Shown: positions 24,301 to 38,205 of the stretch, one piece after another
How the letters are laid out: every line of letters starts with the position of its first letter
Numbering within the stretch: position 1 is the stretch's first letter
Origin: Prunella strophiata
Taxonomy: Eukaryota; Chordata; Aves; Passeriformes; Prunellidae
Reading direction: 5' to 3'
DNA length: 64,000 bases
NCBI GenBank assembly: GCA_036583965.1
Contig: JAZBQD010000027.1
Coordinates: 19,705,001-19,769,000 of the forward strand
Notes under the pieces: generated by a model
The model's input: only the letters and a program-made list of their open reading frames with translations
Told to the model about the DNA's origin: nothing
Databases searched by the model: none
Position numbers and translations under genes: made by a program

Positions 24301-27300
24301 GGATAAGGTATAGTTCTAGTTTAGAAGTGCTGTTCCTTTCTCAGAAAAGAACCCTGAACCTATTCTTGTGTCTCAGTGTGGATTCCACTTAGACAGCTGA
24401 ATTTATAATGATTGTTGAGTGCTGAGCGTTTAACCTTGATCTTCTGCCATTGGCACTGATAGGAATTCAATGATTCCTTTAAGTATGTAGAAGATTAAGT
24501 CCTTGGTTTCTTCTGTATAACAAGTTGTGAAGAAGATTAGCAATTAAAACTATAACTGTAGAGTTGTTTTTCTTTGAGGACACAAAGATTCAGAGAAAAA
24601 AAACCCTAGGTTCTTTGGAAATCTTGACCTTTTGAGAGGTAAGAGAAGAAATCCTGCAAAATGTTAGATGGAAAGGCTTACTGTTTCCTAAAAAAGCCTT
24701 GGTGTGTTCTCATATCTCTCAAAACCCCCACTCTCTGTCAAGCAGAATGCTTGGGTATAATTTTCATTTTTATTTGCACTTAAGAAGCTAAAGGACTGAG
24801 GAGGATGGGATGGCAGATGAATTGTCTGTCTCATTAACAGAAATTCTTGGGGTTGGCAGAGCTTCGCAGGGTCCATAGGAGGAATACAGTGAAACATAAA
24901 TTGTAACAAGCCTGAAATCTCATGTGAACTACTATTGAACCAGAACGGGGGAGTCTGTGGCCAAGATGTATAGAATCTGAAATCTGCACCATCTGAATTT
25001 GTCACCCAAATTAACTGCCTGTGTGTCTTTGGACTCTCAGCAAGAAGAAATTATTACAGCTTTTAGATCTAAATCACAGCTGCTTAAACCACTATGACCT
25101 TGCAAGGGAAAGGAAGGTAATGCTTTTAACCCAAGCAACAGAAATGCAAGTTAGAAGTGACTTGTGTTTTGCAAAGGCACACAGAACTTTCCTGGAGGGG
25201 GCTTGTGTACATTGTGGTGTCCCTGACCAGTGCCAGGCCACCTCCTGAAGTTCTCTGCCAGTTCTCTCTACAGCTTAACCACAACCTCCCTTGAGGTGGG
25301 GAGAATAGGATGCGAAATATAAGACCATGTCTAGGAATGGAATTCAAAACAAGGGGAAGAAACAGAGGGTATCCACTGTGTTTGAAATATACTTTCTTCA
25401 ATTACCTGCTTAAGTCTCAGCAGATAAGAAAACATTGGACTGCTTAACCTGGGTCAGAAAAGGTGGCTGAACAACAAGTCAGTAGGTTCAAACCAATGAA
25501 ATAACAATGGAATGACAAACTTCAAAATCAGTGACAAATGTCTTTGAATGGTAAAAGAATAGAGAATGCTTTCTAATCAGAAATGCAGAGGTTAATTTAT
25601 ATCTGAATGAAATATTACAATCAAGCTATTTAACAGCTTTCTAGAGTGAATTAGTGATGGATGAAGGGTCCAGCTCACCTTGCCTGCTTTTCAGAGCCAA
25701 ATAAGGTTTAGTTGGAGTCAATAAGGTTCACACAGCCACCCTGTTCTAAAAACTGAGGAGCAGACTAACATGAAAATGAAGAAAGCGAAATCATTAAGCT
25801 TAGCATGTAGTCTAAAAATTAGCATTTGTCACAAAAAGTATATCTAAATCCAGAAGGAAATTAGTAATTTTATAACATGAATAAAAGGAAATCTTTTTCT
25901 AATGAAGCTGTAGGAGTTGAATACCTGCTATGGCAGGAGATGGATTGAGCAGAGTGCCACTGCTCTGGAAGTGGCAGAATACAGTACTTGAAGCAAAAAA
26001 GCATTGTCTAGAAAAGGGATGCTGAGGGCTGACTCAGAAGCATATTTTTTCCAAGAAAGCAAATTTTCCCTCTTTTGTGCTTTGAATACTGTCAACTTTA
26101 TTACTGATTTGCAAGGAGAGGAACACTGACTAACAAGTTGTGTCTGACAAAATTTCTCTGAGAGGTATTAAAGTGCACTCAAAGTGGTTTTGCTCTAGTC
26201 CTATTTCAGCTTCTAGTTGTTATATACAGAAATTGGAGAAATGGGAGGAATAAAAGAGTCTTCCAGGAACATGCGTGCTTGAATCTATTTTGCATACTGA
26301 ACTGTATTTTTACTATTTTGAATTTAGAAATCATGGGCTTTTGCAAGTATTAGTGAACTTTTAGTTTCAATGAATTATTATTTTGGAGGGGGAACTTCTT
26401 ATTGTGCTGGTGAGAACCAGTCACAATAATCAAAACATAAACTTATGTTTTGGGGAGGGATGGGGAAGGAACATTTATCAGACTATAGGTTTGATAGCAA
26501 AAATATAACAGCTATATTCCACAGAAGCCAGATAATATTACACCAAGTCCACCACTTATTAATTTTTGTAAAAATTGGTGTAGTCTTACTCTGGTATATT
26601 AATCTATTAGCTGATTTTACAGTAAAGTAAATACAATACTTCAGTAAAAAGTAAAGCAGAAGAAATAACTTGCAATAATAGCAGTAGTTGCAAGTTTTCT
26701 ACATAAACCTTAACAGAGTTAATCCTGGTAGCTGAGCATGTTCTGAATTAGCTTTATCTCAGTTTCCCAAACTGCAAAAGAAGAAAAGGAGAAAAAAGCT
26801 GATGTATTGCCTAGTGAAGTACCATGTGAAATGAAGCAAAAAGGTGAGACAAGATACTGAAAAAAAATAGTGCAACTGGCCTGTAATACATCCCACAAAC
26901 CTAAATGTCCTGGAATATTAAGCATCTGGTATTGTGTTTCAGGCTTTTCAACTTCTGTGGACAGCATGGGAACTCAAAGCATGGCTTTGCTTTTTTAATG
27001 CCCTGGGAAACTTGAAAAACTGGGAGAGGAAACAAACTTCTTTGAAACACAGTGATGGATTTGAGACTTCCTCTTTTTGCTGGATGTGGCTGATTGGCAA
27101 TGATGAAAGGTGCAAAAGATCTTGTCTTTGCACAGTCCAAGTCTTGATTTTTGCCTTCCTGGATACACAAAGTTCTAAGGCTGCTTAAAATCAGGAGTGC
27201 AAATGTGGGTTTTTTTTGCAGGAGTGATGCAGGATTGGACAGTTGCAGGACCAAATTTGTTAGGGAATTGGAGTAGGCTACAGAATGTGAAAATTTCTGC

Positions 27301-30300
27301 ACAATATCAGTGGTGCCTGTGCAAAAGCATTCACTTCCACACTTTTCCTGGAAGGTCTTTTGGGAGGTGATGGGAATGTGGTGCTCAGTGCAGCCTGTCT
27401 TTCATTGATTCCTCTGAAGGATTAGCCAAGCTGCAAAGTGCCTCTGAGCCTCTCATCCTTCTCTTATGGCTTCTCACTCTGCAGACCAAGCTAGACAGGG
27501 AAGCAGCTTGTTTTTTCATTTGGGGAAATCTTGGTGCCAAGTCTGTAATTAGCAAGGGTCTATGGAACTGTGACTACTGCTGTCCAGAATGCCTCACAGC
27601 ATCTCTCTTTGACAGAACACTTGTATCAAATTAGAACCTGTTTTATCCTTAATGAAAGTTTATTGCTATAAGAAATAATTAGTTCGTTTTTAAATGACTT
27701 GAAGGTCACCTGAAGAAATCATTACACACCTCCAATGTTTTCTGAAGGGACACTTTGGATCAAAAGAAAACTGAGATCTAATCTCAAGGTAACTTGATTG
27801 TTCCATGGGTTCATTAATTGGTGTTTTCTGATATTAACTGTAACATGCTCCAGTAAGAGAAATCACCATTGCTTATTCCAGTGGTAGTGGTTTGATGGAA
27901 TATGTGGCTGCAATATCATTCTTTATGAAAGATAAACTGTGAGTGTTTGATCAGTGTACAAAGAAGAAGAAAAATAAGTATGAGGTAATAAAAAATTTGA
28001 GCTAGAGTGAAAAGCTAAAATATGCAGAATGAGGCTGGCACAATGTGTCAGGTAAAGATTTCTTCCTCATCATCTTTTTTCCTCCCTGCTGAGGCCTTGT
28101 TCACTATCAACTCCTGCATATTCATATGCTGGAATTGAGTGTGAATTTTGCAAACTAAGTAATGAATCCATCAGTAGTATTTTTCTTTACTGTGTGGTTG
28201 AAACATAAAAATACACTGAAAATGTAGGAAATAAAAGCATAGAAATCTGAATAAAAGCTTGATCTGAATTGTATTAGATATGCCTACCAAATTCAGAAAA
28301 TTAGGGAGTAGCTCCAGATGCTATCCTCAGTAAGTTCTGAATTCAATGATTTGAACAACAGAGGTCTGGTGGGAAAGAAATGACTTTGTCAACATGATAT
28401 ATATTAGGCTGCAGAGCCTATCCATTGAGGTGAAATTCTATGCTGCTCTTCAAAGAGTTGCAGCTCATAACTCTCACCCATGGAATGGCCCATGGCATAA
28501 CAGGAAAGCCGCAAGGAGCTGTCTAAATTACTGCAGTCTGTCTCTGCCTACAGGCCAGCAGCACTGCAAGTTCTCTGCAGCTCTACCTGCAACAGTCCTG
28601 CTTTGGAAAAACTTGCCCCATTTTCTGGCTTGTCTCAGGCATGTCCCTTTTTGGAGGGTTTGTGAGGCACTTTGTAGAGACTTTATGCCAAACCAGTCAT
28701 TTCACTTAGCTGGAAGTGATGAACAAAAACCTCATCCCAAGAGAACAGCATTGATGGCTTCAGATACCCAGGATAGAACTGTCTGTGTTATTGAGTGATA
28801 CCCATCTGGTATTGCTGCAGTGAAGAACTGAATCTGAATAATCCTTCCCATGAGATAGAGGTACTTAAAGCTGTGAAGTGTGAAGATGATGATAGCAGAA
28901 TGGTTCCTGTTGCAAGACTGGAAACCATGACAGTGCTTGTTTAAGCTGTTGAAGAATCTATAGGTGAATGATCTGGTGAGATCATCCATATTAGTGCAGA
29001 CTGCAGCAGACTTAGCTCTCAGCTCTCTGCAGTAGAGTTAAGAAATATATAAATCAGGGTGGAACTTTGTGTGTAGATTCTAAAATGCAGATGATATTTT
29101 TTGCACTTTTGAGTAATTTGGGATCCAGTTTTGAAGAACTGACATGAAATTAGAGGTACTAGAATGGCTGGAAGCCATTGAATTCTGAATCTCTGTATAC
29201 ATGGAAAATAATGCTTCAGAACAATACCAGGGCTGTAACATTGTATTAAGAAGTCACTTGAATAATGAAGAGTTAGAACTCCAGCTTCTAGACTTGCAGA
29301 GTGTACTGGTTTTGGTGAAGCCATGTCAACTTACACTGCCTGAAAAATTTGCTTTAAGAGTGTTGAATAGAAGATAATCATGATCTATTTAAATAGGTGA
29401 TTTTTTTTCTTTCTAAGAAAAAAATATTTTAAATTGTTTTCTGTACTAGCTATTCTAAAACTTTTACTTCTGGATAATCTTTCACTATTTGCATGAATTC
29501 TTGCAAATAAACACATTTCTGATTTCTGATTGGGAACTTCATAACTATAATTTAAAAACCTTGTTAGAAAAGTTGCATCAAAAATATAATCACAAAAGCA
29601 AAGCCTAAGGTATGGCCCTATATTAAAGCCAACTGACTTTTTAGTTGACATAATATTTCTGCAGAAAACAAAGGTGTATTTATTTGCAGTAGGTCAGATG
29701 TTAAATGAAACAATGAAATATATGTGTAATTTTTACCAATTAAATACTTCAAAAGTTTTCTTAGATGCTTCCACAGTGAGCACTCCTGTATTAGTGCCAT
29801 TGAAAACAATAATGAAAAGTAAGATAAAACCCAAGGACTAGTGAAGCAGAGCACAGCTGACTAAGGTTAGAGAGAACTTGGCAAGGAAAGGAAGCCAGGC
29901 TTCCAAAGTGCCAGGTTCAGGCTCAGTTTGCAATATAAAGCTGCCTGGCCATGCTTTTAGCACTCAGTGGAACTGAACTGGTTGGCACACAGTGTTTTCT
30001 GGGGGGCTTTAGATCAAGCAGCTCAGTCTCTTGAGGCAGACATTCCCTCTCCCATTGAAGATTAGCTCTTCTCTCTACTTTTCCTCAGAAGTTAAAGAAG
30101 AGTTTTATGCTTACTTGGCAATGTAAAAATAGCACTGCTGAATATGCTTTTAACTCTTAAATCTGCTTCAAACTAATTTTATTTTTAAAATCCATTAACA
30201 TTAACATTACTGTGGAGTGCTAATCTGAAAATTCTGCAGCTCTTGGAAGAGAAAGTGATCATCATGAGAGCCTTTGGTCCTAATGACCTCTGAGCTGTAC

Positions 30301-33300
30301 AATCCAGCAGGGACTTGTTGAACATCTCTTTCCTAGATGGTCAAGACAGACAATACCTTCTGAAAAGAGGCTTTCTGTGCTGTGATACAGGCAGCATGGG
30401 CTTAGCAAATCAGGCTGTAAACAACATGCTGGCTAAAATAGCCATTATTTTGAGAAACACCTACTGGAGGAAAAATTAAATTTAAAATTTTTGAAAAAAT
30501 TAATAATATAATTTTTTGTAAGAATTTTTTTTTTTTTTTTTTTATAGCAGATAGGTTATTCTGTCTCTGGAATGTTGTTTCTAGAATGTTGTAATTTCTG
30601 GTAAGAGCTGTGAGGATCTAGGGAAGAAGAATCAATATTTAAAATAAGATATCATTCATTACTATGCAATGTATTTTCTTGTACGTATATTTTTTCCTCC
30701 CTGACAAAAAGTAGATTTCACTGGTTTAAGAAGGTAGCTCTTCAACACATAGCACTTGTGTAGCCCTAATGGACTACAGGAGGTTGAGGAATGTTTGGGA
30801 AAAGCAGCTTTTGCAGACTTCTTTTTGCTGCTCCAACAATCAAATTGCTTTTCCTATGAGCAATTACTAAATATTGTGTGAGCATATCTTGAGGTAATGT
30901 GGTATTGTGTCCTTCCAGTGTTGGAAGAAAATACCCAGATCAAAGATTATCTCAGTTGGTTTTATGACATAAGCCCTAAGTATGGTAATTAAGAAGAAGT
31001 AGTGCACATCTGGTATCTTGTGATAATGGATCATCAGAAATGAAAATTACGTGACAGTTTTGTACAATGTATAGTTCAAATCCCATAGAACTTTCAAAAG
31101 ACAACATTCATGGGAATAAGTAATGGGTGGAAAGAGATTGATTAGAACCACCTGCTGTTTACTGTGAGATCTTACAGATGATTATGCTATAAGGAAAAAA
31201 ACCAAAAGCACTTATTTCAATAAAATTAAGGATTAAAATTACATCTGATGTCACTAGATAGGAATATAAGAACTGTTAAAAATTATAACATCAAGCATCT
31301 AAAAGCTGCAAAGCATTTAGTACATAGCAAGGTAGGGCAGAATATTAAATAGCTGCAAATATGGAAAAATAAAATATGAGCAAACAGTACTACTCTTTTA
31401 TCATCACTAAGTAGCTTTAGGCATAAATAGTCCTCTTGAAATCATCTAGAATTTTTTCTCCTGTGCAAAAGGAAGACTTTAAATAAGAGGAAAAACCACT
31501 AAAAGTTTAATAAGCACCCTGTGAGAATTGTGGTAATTATTGAGGTCCTGCAAGGTCATTATTGGTAATTGAAATCTGATCACTTTTCAAACCCAACATG
31601 CCCAAGTCATTGCAAAATGTTATATGTAAGTACACTCTTTAAAACATTCCTTGAGGGAGCATGAAACAAAACCAGGAATTCAGTAATTTTAAAGCAGCAA
31701 TATATTTTTTAAACTTGTTAAATTGAAAGTCATAGATTTAAAAGAAATTATATGAGAAGGCAGAGAATTCTTTGGAGCTGAGCAATGGGGAGGAGACATT
31801 TTCAAAGCTGTGTAAATGAGTTACAGACATGGGCACCACAGCTTCCATCATTAGGAAACAGCCATAGAGAAAACATGAGGCAAGCAGTGTTGTCTCAGCC
31901 CCAGAAGTGATTGAAGCCTTTTGGACTGCACATTCAGAGGTATTTTCCATAAAATAAATGTTGGGATTTTTTGAAGAGTCTGTTGACTTTCAGCAGAACT
32001 TAGACACTTGAATATACATAAATAGAAATGATACTGGGAGGGGAAGATGTTTAGCAGAAAAAAAAAAAAAAATGGAAGCAATTATTTTGTAAATACAATG
32101 TCTGCAAATGAGAAAACTATAATCCAAAAGTGGAAGTGCTGAGTCCATTTTATATGTTAACTGGAAAAAAATTAAAATAATAACAGTACAGTGAACATAA
32201 TATTCATGTGTTCAAACTGTGTGACAGAAAAAATATAGAAATCCTGTAATATCTTGAGTAATTTAACTTTTCTAGTTCCTTTACATCAGTCAGTTATTCT
32301 GCTGTGTTCCCCAAGCATCCAAGTTGAAGATTGGCTGGGTTTGAAAAATTGATTTCTCTGTACTTTATGAAGCTTTCAGATCTTTTTGATGACAGCTTCT
32401 TAGATCAGTCAGACTCCCGTGACTGGCTAAAATAAGATGGCAGCTGGATTATTTTCAGACATAACCAGTACTCCTAAATATCATTCAGTAAGTTTCTCAC
32501 TAGTTTGTCATGCTTTTTATTTCTACTTAAAGAAATGCCACCTTACATACCACCTTAATTTCCCTTTTTTGAGTGCTTGGGTATATCCTATGTACTTAGA
32601 AGGTATTCAGCTGCTATGTGAAAATGTAGTACCATTAGCAAAGTAAAAAAAAATCATTCATGAATGCTAAATTTCTTCCTTAAATCATAAGGGTATCTGG
32701 AGTACACATCAATAAAATTTTCTATTTTTCAAGAATTAGGATGAAAAAATCTCTGAGGATAATTAACAGTACTGTGTTACAGGTTTGGATAAAAAAAGAG
32801 GAAAAAAATGAAGCCAAAACACAAAAAACCCTTTGAAAATGGCCTTAGTGAAGACAATTCTTTATGCATGTTAACATATATAAAATAAAGATTGAATTAC
32901 ATTTTAAATTGTTCTCTTTAGAGCAGCGCTGATTTGAGAACAATTCTGATTTGAGGGGGAGAAAATAAAACCTCAGTGGGTTATTGTTGCCAGAGCCAGA
33001 GAAAATTCTTACTCAGAGAAGTGCTATTATCTGACCAGTCCTTGTGAGCTTTTAGACAGACTTGTGCACTGGTGTGTTCCCACCTGTCCTGAGACACTGA
33101 CATGTGGGATCTATTTCAATATTTATAACCCTGTTTTCATTCTGACTGGTTACAAGCAGGGACAATGCTGTTTCACACCTGTGTGCTGGTAGAGCTGACT
33201 CCACACAAGCAGCAAGGGAGGTCAGGCAGACTCATGGGCTGACAGATTTCAAGAGAAAAAGCATTCCAAACAGATCTTCAGGGATTATAGGAGCTTTACA

Positions 33301-34419
33301 GTGCTGCTGGTGATCTGTACTTTGTGTTCTTGACACTTGGCAGTTTCTGGCCTATTATGTTCCTGGAGTCAGGTATTTCCAGCTCACCGCATGAACACTG
33401 GCAGCTCCCAATGAGCACTTCCATCAGAATGGCAGCTGCTACTCAGCACTTGGGGCTCCTCTATTGTCCAGCTGGGTATATTGTGACTTTTTGATCCTCC
33501 TCTGTGTAACTGTGATTCACTTGAATGATTTCACCTTGCTGGATTTCCCTGGCAGAGCCCTGTGACATGACAGAGATTCTAGTCCCTGGCATTATGGTTT
33601 CTGAGAAAAGTTAAGTTTTAAAGCTAAGTTTCAATATCTGCTCATGGGAATAACAGACAGATGATCCACATACTGAATAATGTTAGAAAGAAGGAATCGG
33701 TGGTGAAAATAAAGTTATTTCATTTCTGTATTATGTTATGTAGCTTTTATAACCAACAACACAGTGAAAAACATCTCAGTATCTTGCTGAGTGACAATAG
33801 CAATTCTAGATTTTTCAGCTCTTTTGAAAAAAGGGAAATGTAATTTGCTTATTATTAATATGGGAAGTGTTTGAAGGGCATTGACATCAACAGAGAGTGC
33901 TCTCTGTAGATACACAGTGAAAGTAGGATGTGGCCCTGGCCCAAGAGAAGGGAAGCAAAGGAATCACTTTCCCATTTGACAGAATAAAGAACAAATAGCA
34001 AGACAAAGAAATGAACAAGTTACTTTGGATATGATATCTTGGACAGTGTCTCCTTTCCCTTTTTAGGTGGTGCCCCTTGTCAAGCTCAGGACTCTCCATT
34101 TTGTTGAGATAAATGTCAATCCTCAACGTCCTGCATATACTCCCTCTGAGATCACACATGGATAGAATATCTTCACTGATGGGAGCCCTGCATTTGTGAA
34201 TTGAGTCGTGTTTCTCACTGAAGTCTACTTCCTGTCGTGCTGTTAAACAGAAATGCAGTTTGATGTGACAAGTCCCAATCCTTGTTGTATGCAGTCATCA
34301 AAGATCCCATTATCTGTTTCCTGGAACCTAAGCCATATACTGCATGGAATCTTCAGCTGAATTCCCTTCTTTTATAATACGTTTCTTGTAGGTATAGTAG
34401 AGATCGTATGAACTGAAGT
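21341..34419. other. Gene-poor AT-rich sequence
   Basis: No gene is supported. There are homopolymer tracts at 23184-23202 (19 A), 30525-30543 (19 T) and 32058-32072 (15 A), and a T-rich block at 24151-24221. Open frames of up to 147 codons (for example 21782-22225 on the minus strand and 28394-28798 on the plus strand) have no recognisable domains and look like chance. Confidence 0.55.
24151..24221. repeat. T-rich low-complexity tract
   Basis: About 70 bp consists of T runs separated by single G or GTTTTGAG spacers, and ends TTTTTGACTGCAG. The strong polypyrimidine character followed by CTGCAG resembles a splice acceptor on the plus strand, but no exon follows that I can recognise. Confidence 0.7.
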
Positions 34420-34593
34420 GAGAGAAGAGGAAAGGAAAGGAAAGGAAAGGAAAGGAAAGGAAAGGAAAGGAAAGGAAAGGAAAGGAAAGGAAAGGAAAGG
34501 AAAGGAAAGGAAAGGAAAGGAAAGGAAAGGAAAGGAAAGGAAAGGAAAGGAAAGGAAAGGAAAGGAAAAGAAAAGAAAAGAAAAAAGAAAAGA
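34420..34593 (+). repeat. (AAAGG)n pentanucleotide microsatellite, 27 pure units
   Basis: AAAGG is repeated without interruption from 34431 to 34565 (27 units). It is preceded by GAGAGAAGAGG and followed by three AAAAG units and an A-rich tail. The entire 174-nt stretch is purine-only on the plus strand. It creates an artificial open frame of repeated Lys-Glu-Arg-Lys-Gly that should not be annotated as a gene. Sequence purity suggests high length polymorphism, and the assembled copy number may be inexact. Confidence 0.97.
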
Positions 34594-37500
34594 CGGATAT
34601 TTTTGACCTGTCTTCTTCTAGTGAAAGACTGAAAGGTTATTCCCTAGGAAATGTTGAGGTAATTTGTTACCTTGTTTTATGAGTGTGCTGTTAAATAGCT
34701 GATGTGTTTCCAATGAGAGGTGGCGGCAGTGGTGAAGTTAAATCAATTGCTTTGGTGAAATAATCCCCAGAGCTTGGTAATTGATTGCATTTTACTTTAG
34801 GTTTGCACAGTCTTTTGATGTTCCTCAGGACCAAAAGCAATACAGAGTTAGAAGGTTGCTTTTATTTATTAATGAGGATTTTTTAGCACTGAATCTATCT
34901 GAATGCAAAGTAGGAGTTGAGATACAGAGAAATGCAGACAAATTAAGATTCTGTCTCCTCTCTCTCTACCCCTCACTTTCTTTTTCTCCTTTTCCTTTGT
35001 CAATAACAGTTCATTCTCTTGGTTCAGAAAATTGCAAAAATAAAGGAAAGTGAGTGCAGGATGAAGTAATTAACTAGATAAAGACAAATAAAATCAATTA
35101 TCTCTATCATAGCTTCCTTTGTAGGTGATATTTGGGTTAGGTATAGCCTGACCCTAAGGACACCACATGATGGAGAAAAATAGTGAATATTATCAGAGTA
35201 AAATCAGTACTAGGGGAAGATTAATAAAATCTCTGTATCTACCTTCAGACCTCACCTCTGAACCAGGATTAGTTTAAACATTGCATATCAGCACTTCTGG
35301 ATACTCAAGGACAGCAATACCAGATATATTGAGACAATATAGTGGAACCAGTTGTTTTTATTTATCTTTTGACTTTACTAATTTTTTTTTCTGCAGAGGA
35401 ACTCAGATGAGTTTCTAGATTTCTTATATAAACATGGTTTGGCATTTTTCAGAGTATCAGAACATGGCAAAGTGCATCTGTTTCCTTTGTTTTACTTGCA
35501 AACATGAGACAGCAATGGTAAAACTACTATGTCTTTAGTAATTAACTTGGACTGCCTAATCAGTAAATCTCTTCCAGATGACTGCTGCTTTGTATTGCAG
35601 TATTTTAGAGTTTAGAAATTACTGGTAAGTTTATAAATTCATCCAAATTCTGCAGTCTACTCAAAGGGCAGCTGAGGTAAACCTCAACACCAGAGAAATA
35701 ATGCACACAGCACAGACACAGCCATTGCTTTAATTGCTGCCCAACATTTCAGCTCAATATATTCTAATGCAGAGTGTTAAATTTTCCAGGAAATAAAACT
35801 TGATTTTCCAAGTATTTCCTGAATGCTTGACATCCAATACACTTCTTAAAAAAATTCTTACTAAAGCATTCAAATTTAGTATGTCTGTTAATTAGCATTG
35901 CAACTGTAGTCACCATAGCTTTATTCTTCTCCAGGGTTTGCTTAGCTTCAAGAGGCAATTGTTAAATAAAAAAAATGTCAACAAGGTATTATGACAAACC
36001 TATCTACAAGAATTCCTTTGCTAATGCTATAAGAACAATTGGAAAAACTCAGATGAGCAGCTCTGCATTGTTTCTTGGATTACATACAAGAAGGACTTTA
36101 CACATTTATATGAAACCCAGAATTGGTATTGAACAGCTGCAAGATAATCACTAGAGACTCAAACTTCAGCAATAAGACTCTCTAAGGTCAGAAACTTCCT
36201 TGCATTTTGTTTTTAAAAGGAGAACACTCATTAGTTGCACTTTTCTCACCAGACATCTGAAAGAGGGAATCTAGTATTCCAAATAAATTAAGAGTGGAAG
36301 AAATTGAGAGTAGAAATATATCTTTCTTCTTCTTTTGGAGGGGAAAAATAGAAATACTAAATAGTTTCTTAATCTCACAGATCACTATTTTTCAATATAA
36401 GATAAATTTCCAGATCGAATGGAAGCTTCAAGATCAGAATGGGATGATTAGAATGATAATACCAGACTTAACATCAAGCTTTATTTTAACTTTTGAAATT
36501 ATGACCCACTACAGAGTGAACGAATTCAAGATCAAGAGCTTTAAGTGGATCTGGCCACAGCTTCTTCTGAGGATCTATTCTGAGGTGGTGACATTTTGTA
36601 AATGCCTTTAAGACATGTAAATGACTGTGCCAGCTACAAGATGGTTCATAAATGGTCCCAGACAGGAGGTCTGTAGCACCAGTGAGCAAATCTAACATAT
36701 GTTGATGAGGTGAGCAGCCAAGTGGAAATTTGGAGTTAAAAATAGGGGTGTAGTGTTGTATGAAGAGAAGGATTTAAAGCTAAAGCAGGGAGAGGGGGAA
36801 GGGGGATAAATAGGGCAGCAAAGAGAGGATATTAATATTGCTTATGGGCAAGTGGAGCAGATGGTCACTTGTTTCATGTAGGCAATTGATATAGGAACTG
36901 AATTATTGTAGGTCTCTTTTTTTTTTTTTCTTTGGTTTCATAGTGAAATCACCGTGATTCAAACATCATTCTCTCTGAGGTTTCAGTCCAAAAATATGGG
37001 AAGATCCCTGGGCAAGAAAAATATTGCTACAGATATGATGTCTTTGATATTGGCTGGTACAGAAGATGAACCATAAATCTCCAGATTTTAAAATTATGAA
37101 CAGTTGTAGCATGAGACAATTCTTTCCCAAGCAAAGCTGAGTCACTTGAAATTGCTGTATCTGAAACTGTAGTGGAATCATGATCTATTTATTCATTAAA
37201 GAAGTAGAATAATCTTATAAGGTAGTCAGTCATGTACTTATGGGGAAGGGAAGCTGGGTTTCATGCTGGGTTCTCTCTTTAGCTTGTCTACAATAAAATG
37301 TGCTCTCAGGATGATAGAATAAGGTCTCAGTTTCTTGTCCATTGGGAATACACTGATCCAAGTTTTAGAGAGAAATTTAATATATTTATATATATTTATT
37401 ACATAAATTTTTACCTGCAGAGCAGGCAGCCTATCCAACCATTTACAAACGCTGCCAGTGTTAAATGTTGAGTTGAATGCCTGAGTATAAACAGTGCTGA

Positions 37501-38089
37501 ACAGGGAAAATAAAAGAAAATTTTTATTACAGGTTGAAGTCTTGAAAGTGAAATTTTGGGAAGGAAAGTCTTATATGAAGAAAGGTATGTTGAAGTGATA
37601 GTACTTATCTATTGTAAAATTGCATGTTTATTTTTGAAATGCAGATGACATTATATAGGTAACTTTTAGTAAATACTTTTATCTGTCCACAGACTCTGGC
37701 TGTGATAAACATTTCTGATTCCAGTTAGGATGACTTGAAAGGAAAAAGGTGTGGGTCCTTGGCTTCCATTTAGTATGTACAACTCAATGAAAAACCCTAA
37801 ATTACAGTGTGGCTTTGAGTTATGCATGTGTTTCCTTATTTGAAGCTTTGCTCTTTCTGCATTAAGATTTCAATATTTGGCTTTATTTCTATATTTAGGG
37901 GGTTTACCATATTTAACCTTTTTACTAAAATCCTATAGTCTCTTTTCTTAGATGATTCTTGGGTAGTTTCAGTAACTGCAGGAGGAGAACTTTTGCTTGG
38001 AAAGGTCTTCTGGGACCAGCCCCCAGGCCCCCACCTGAGGTTGTGCTGTTCCTAGAGCTCGGTCCAGCCAGTCCTGGCCTTGTTTTGCT
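34594..38089. other. Gene-poor AT-rich sequence
   Basis: No gene, RNA gene or clear repeat is recognised. Open frames reach about 105 codons and lack protein features. A purine-rich patch lies at about 36783-36830. Confidence 0.55.
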
Positions 38090-38205
38090 GCATCTTAAAT
38101 ACCTCTTGCTGAACAACCTGTCCCTGAGCAGCATTACCTTCCTTGAGAAAAAGTTTTTTTCTGATTTCTATGTGATTCCCCTTCAACTTGATTTTTTGAT
38201 TATTG
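38090..38205 (-). mobile_element. Strongly decayed CR1 LINE fragment
   Basis: The plus strand shows, in CR1 reverse-complement order, CATCTTAAATACCTC, then CTTGAGAAAAAGTTTTTTTC, then TGATTTCTATGTGATTCCCC and TTCAACTTGA. These align by eye with the remembered CR1 words CTTTTAAATACCTCC, GTGAAGAAATTTTTCC, TGATATCCAATCTGAACCTCCCC and GCAACTTGA. Divergence is high and the boundaries are approximate. The GC-richer sequence just to the left (38005-38089) may belong to the same copy. Confidence 0.45.

Noticed and set aside
28394..28798. 134-codon plus-strand open frame
   Set aside because: It has no recognised family, no flanking splice signals that extend it, and no repeats. It is most likely chance.
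34418..34606. Open frame of repeated Lys-Glu-Arg-Lys-Gly
   Set aside because: It is produced by the AAAGG microsatellite, in which several frames are open by composition. There is no flanking gene structure.
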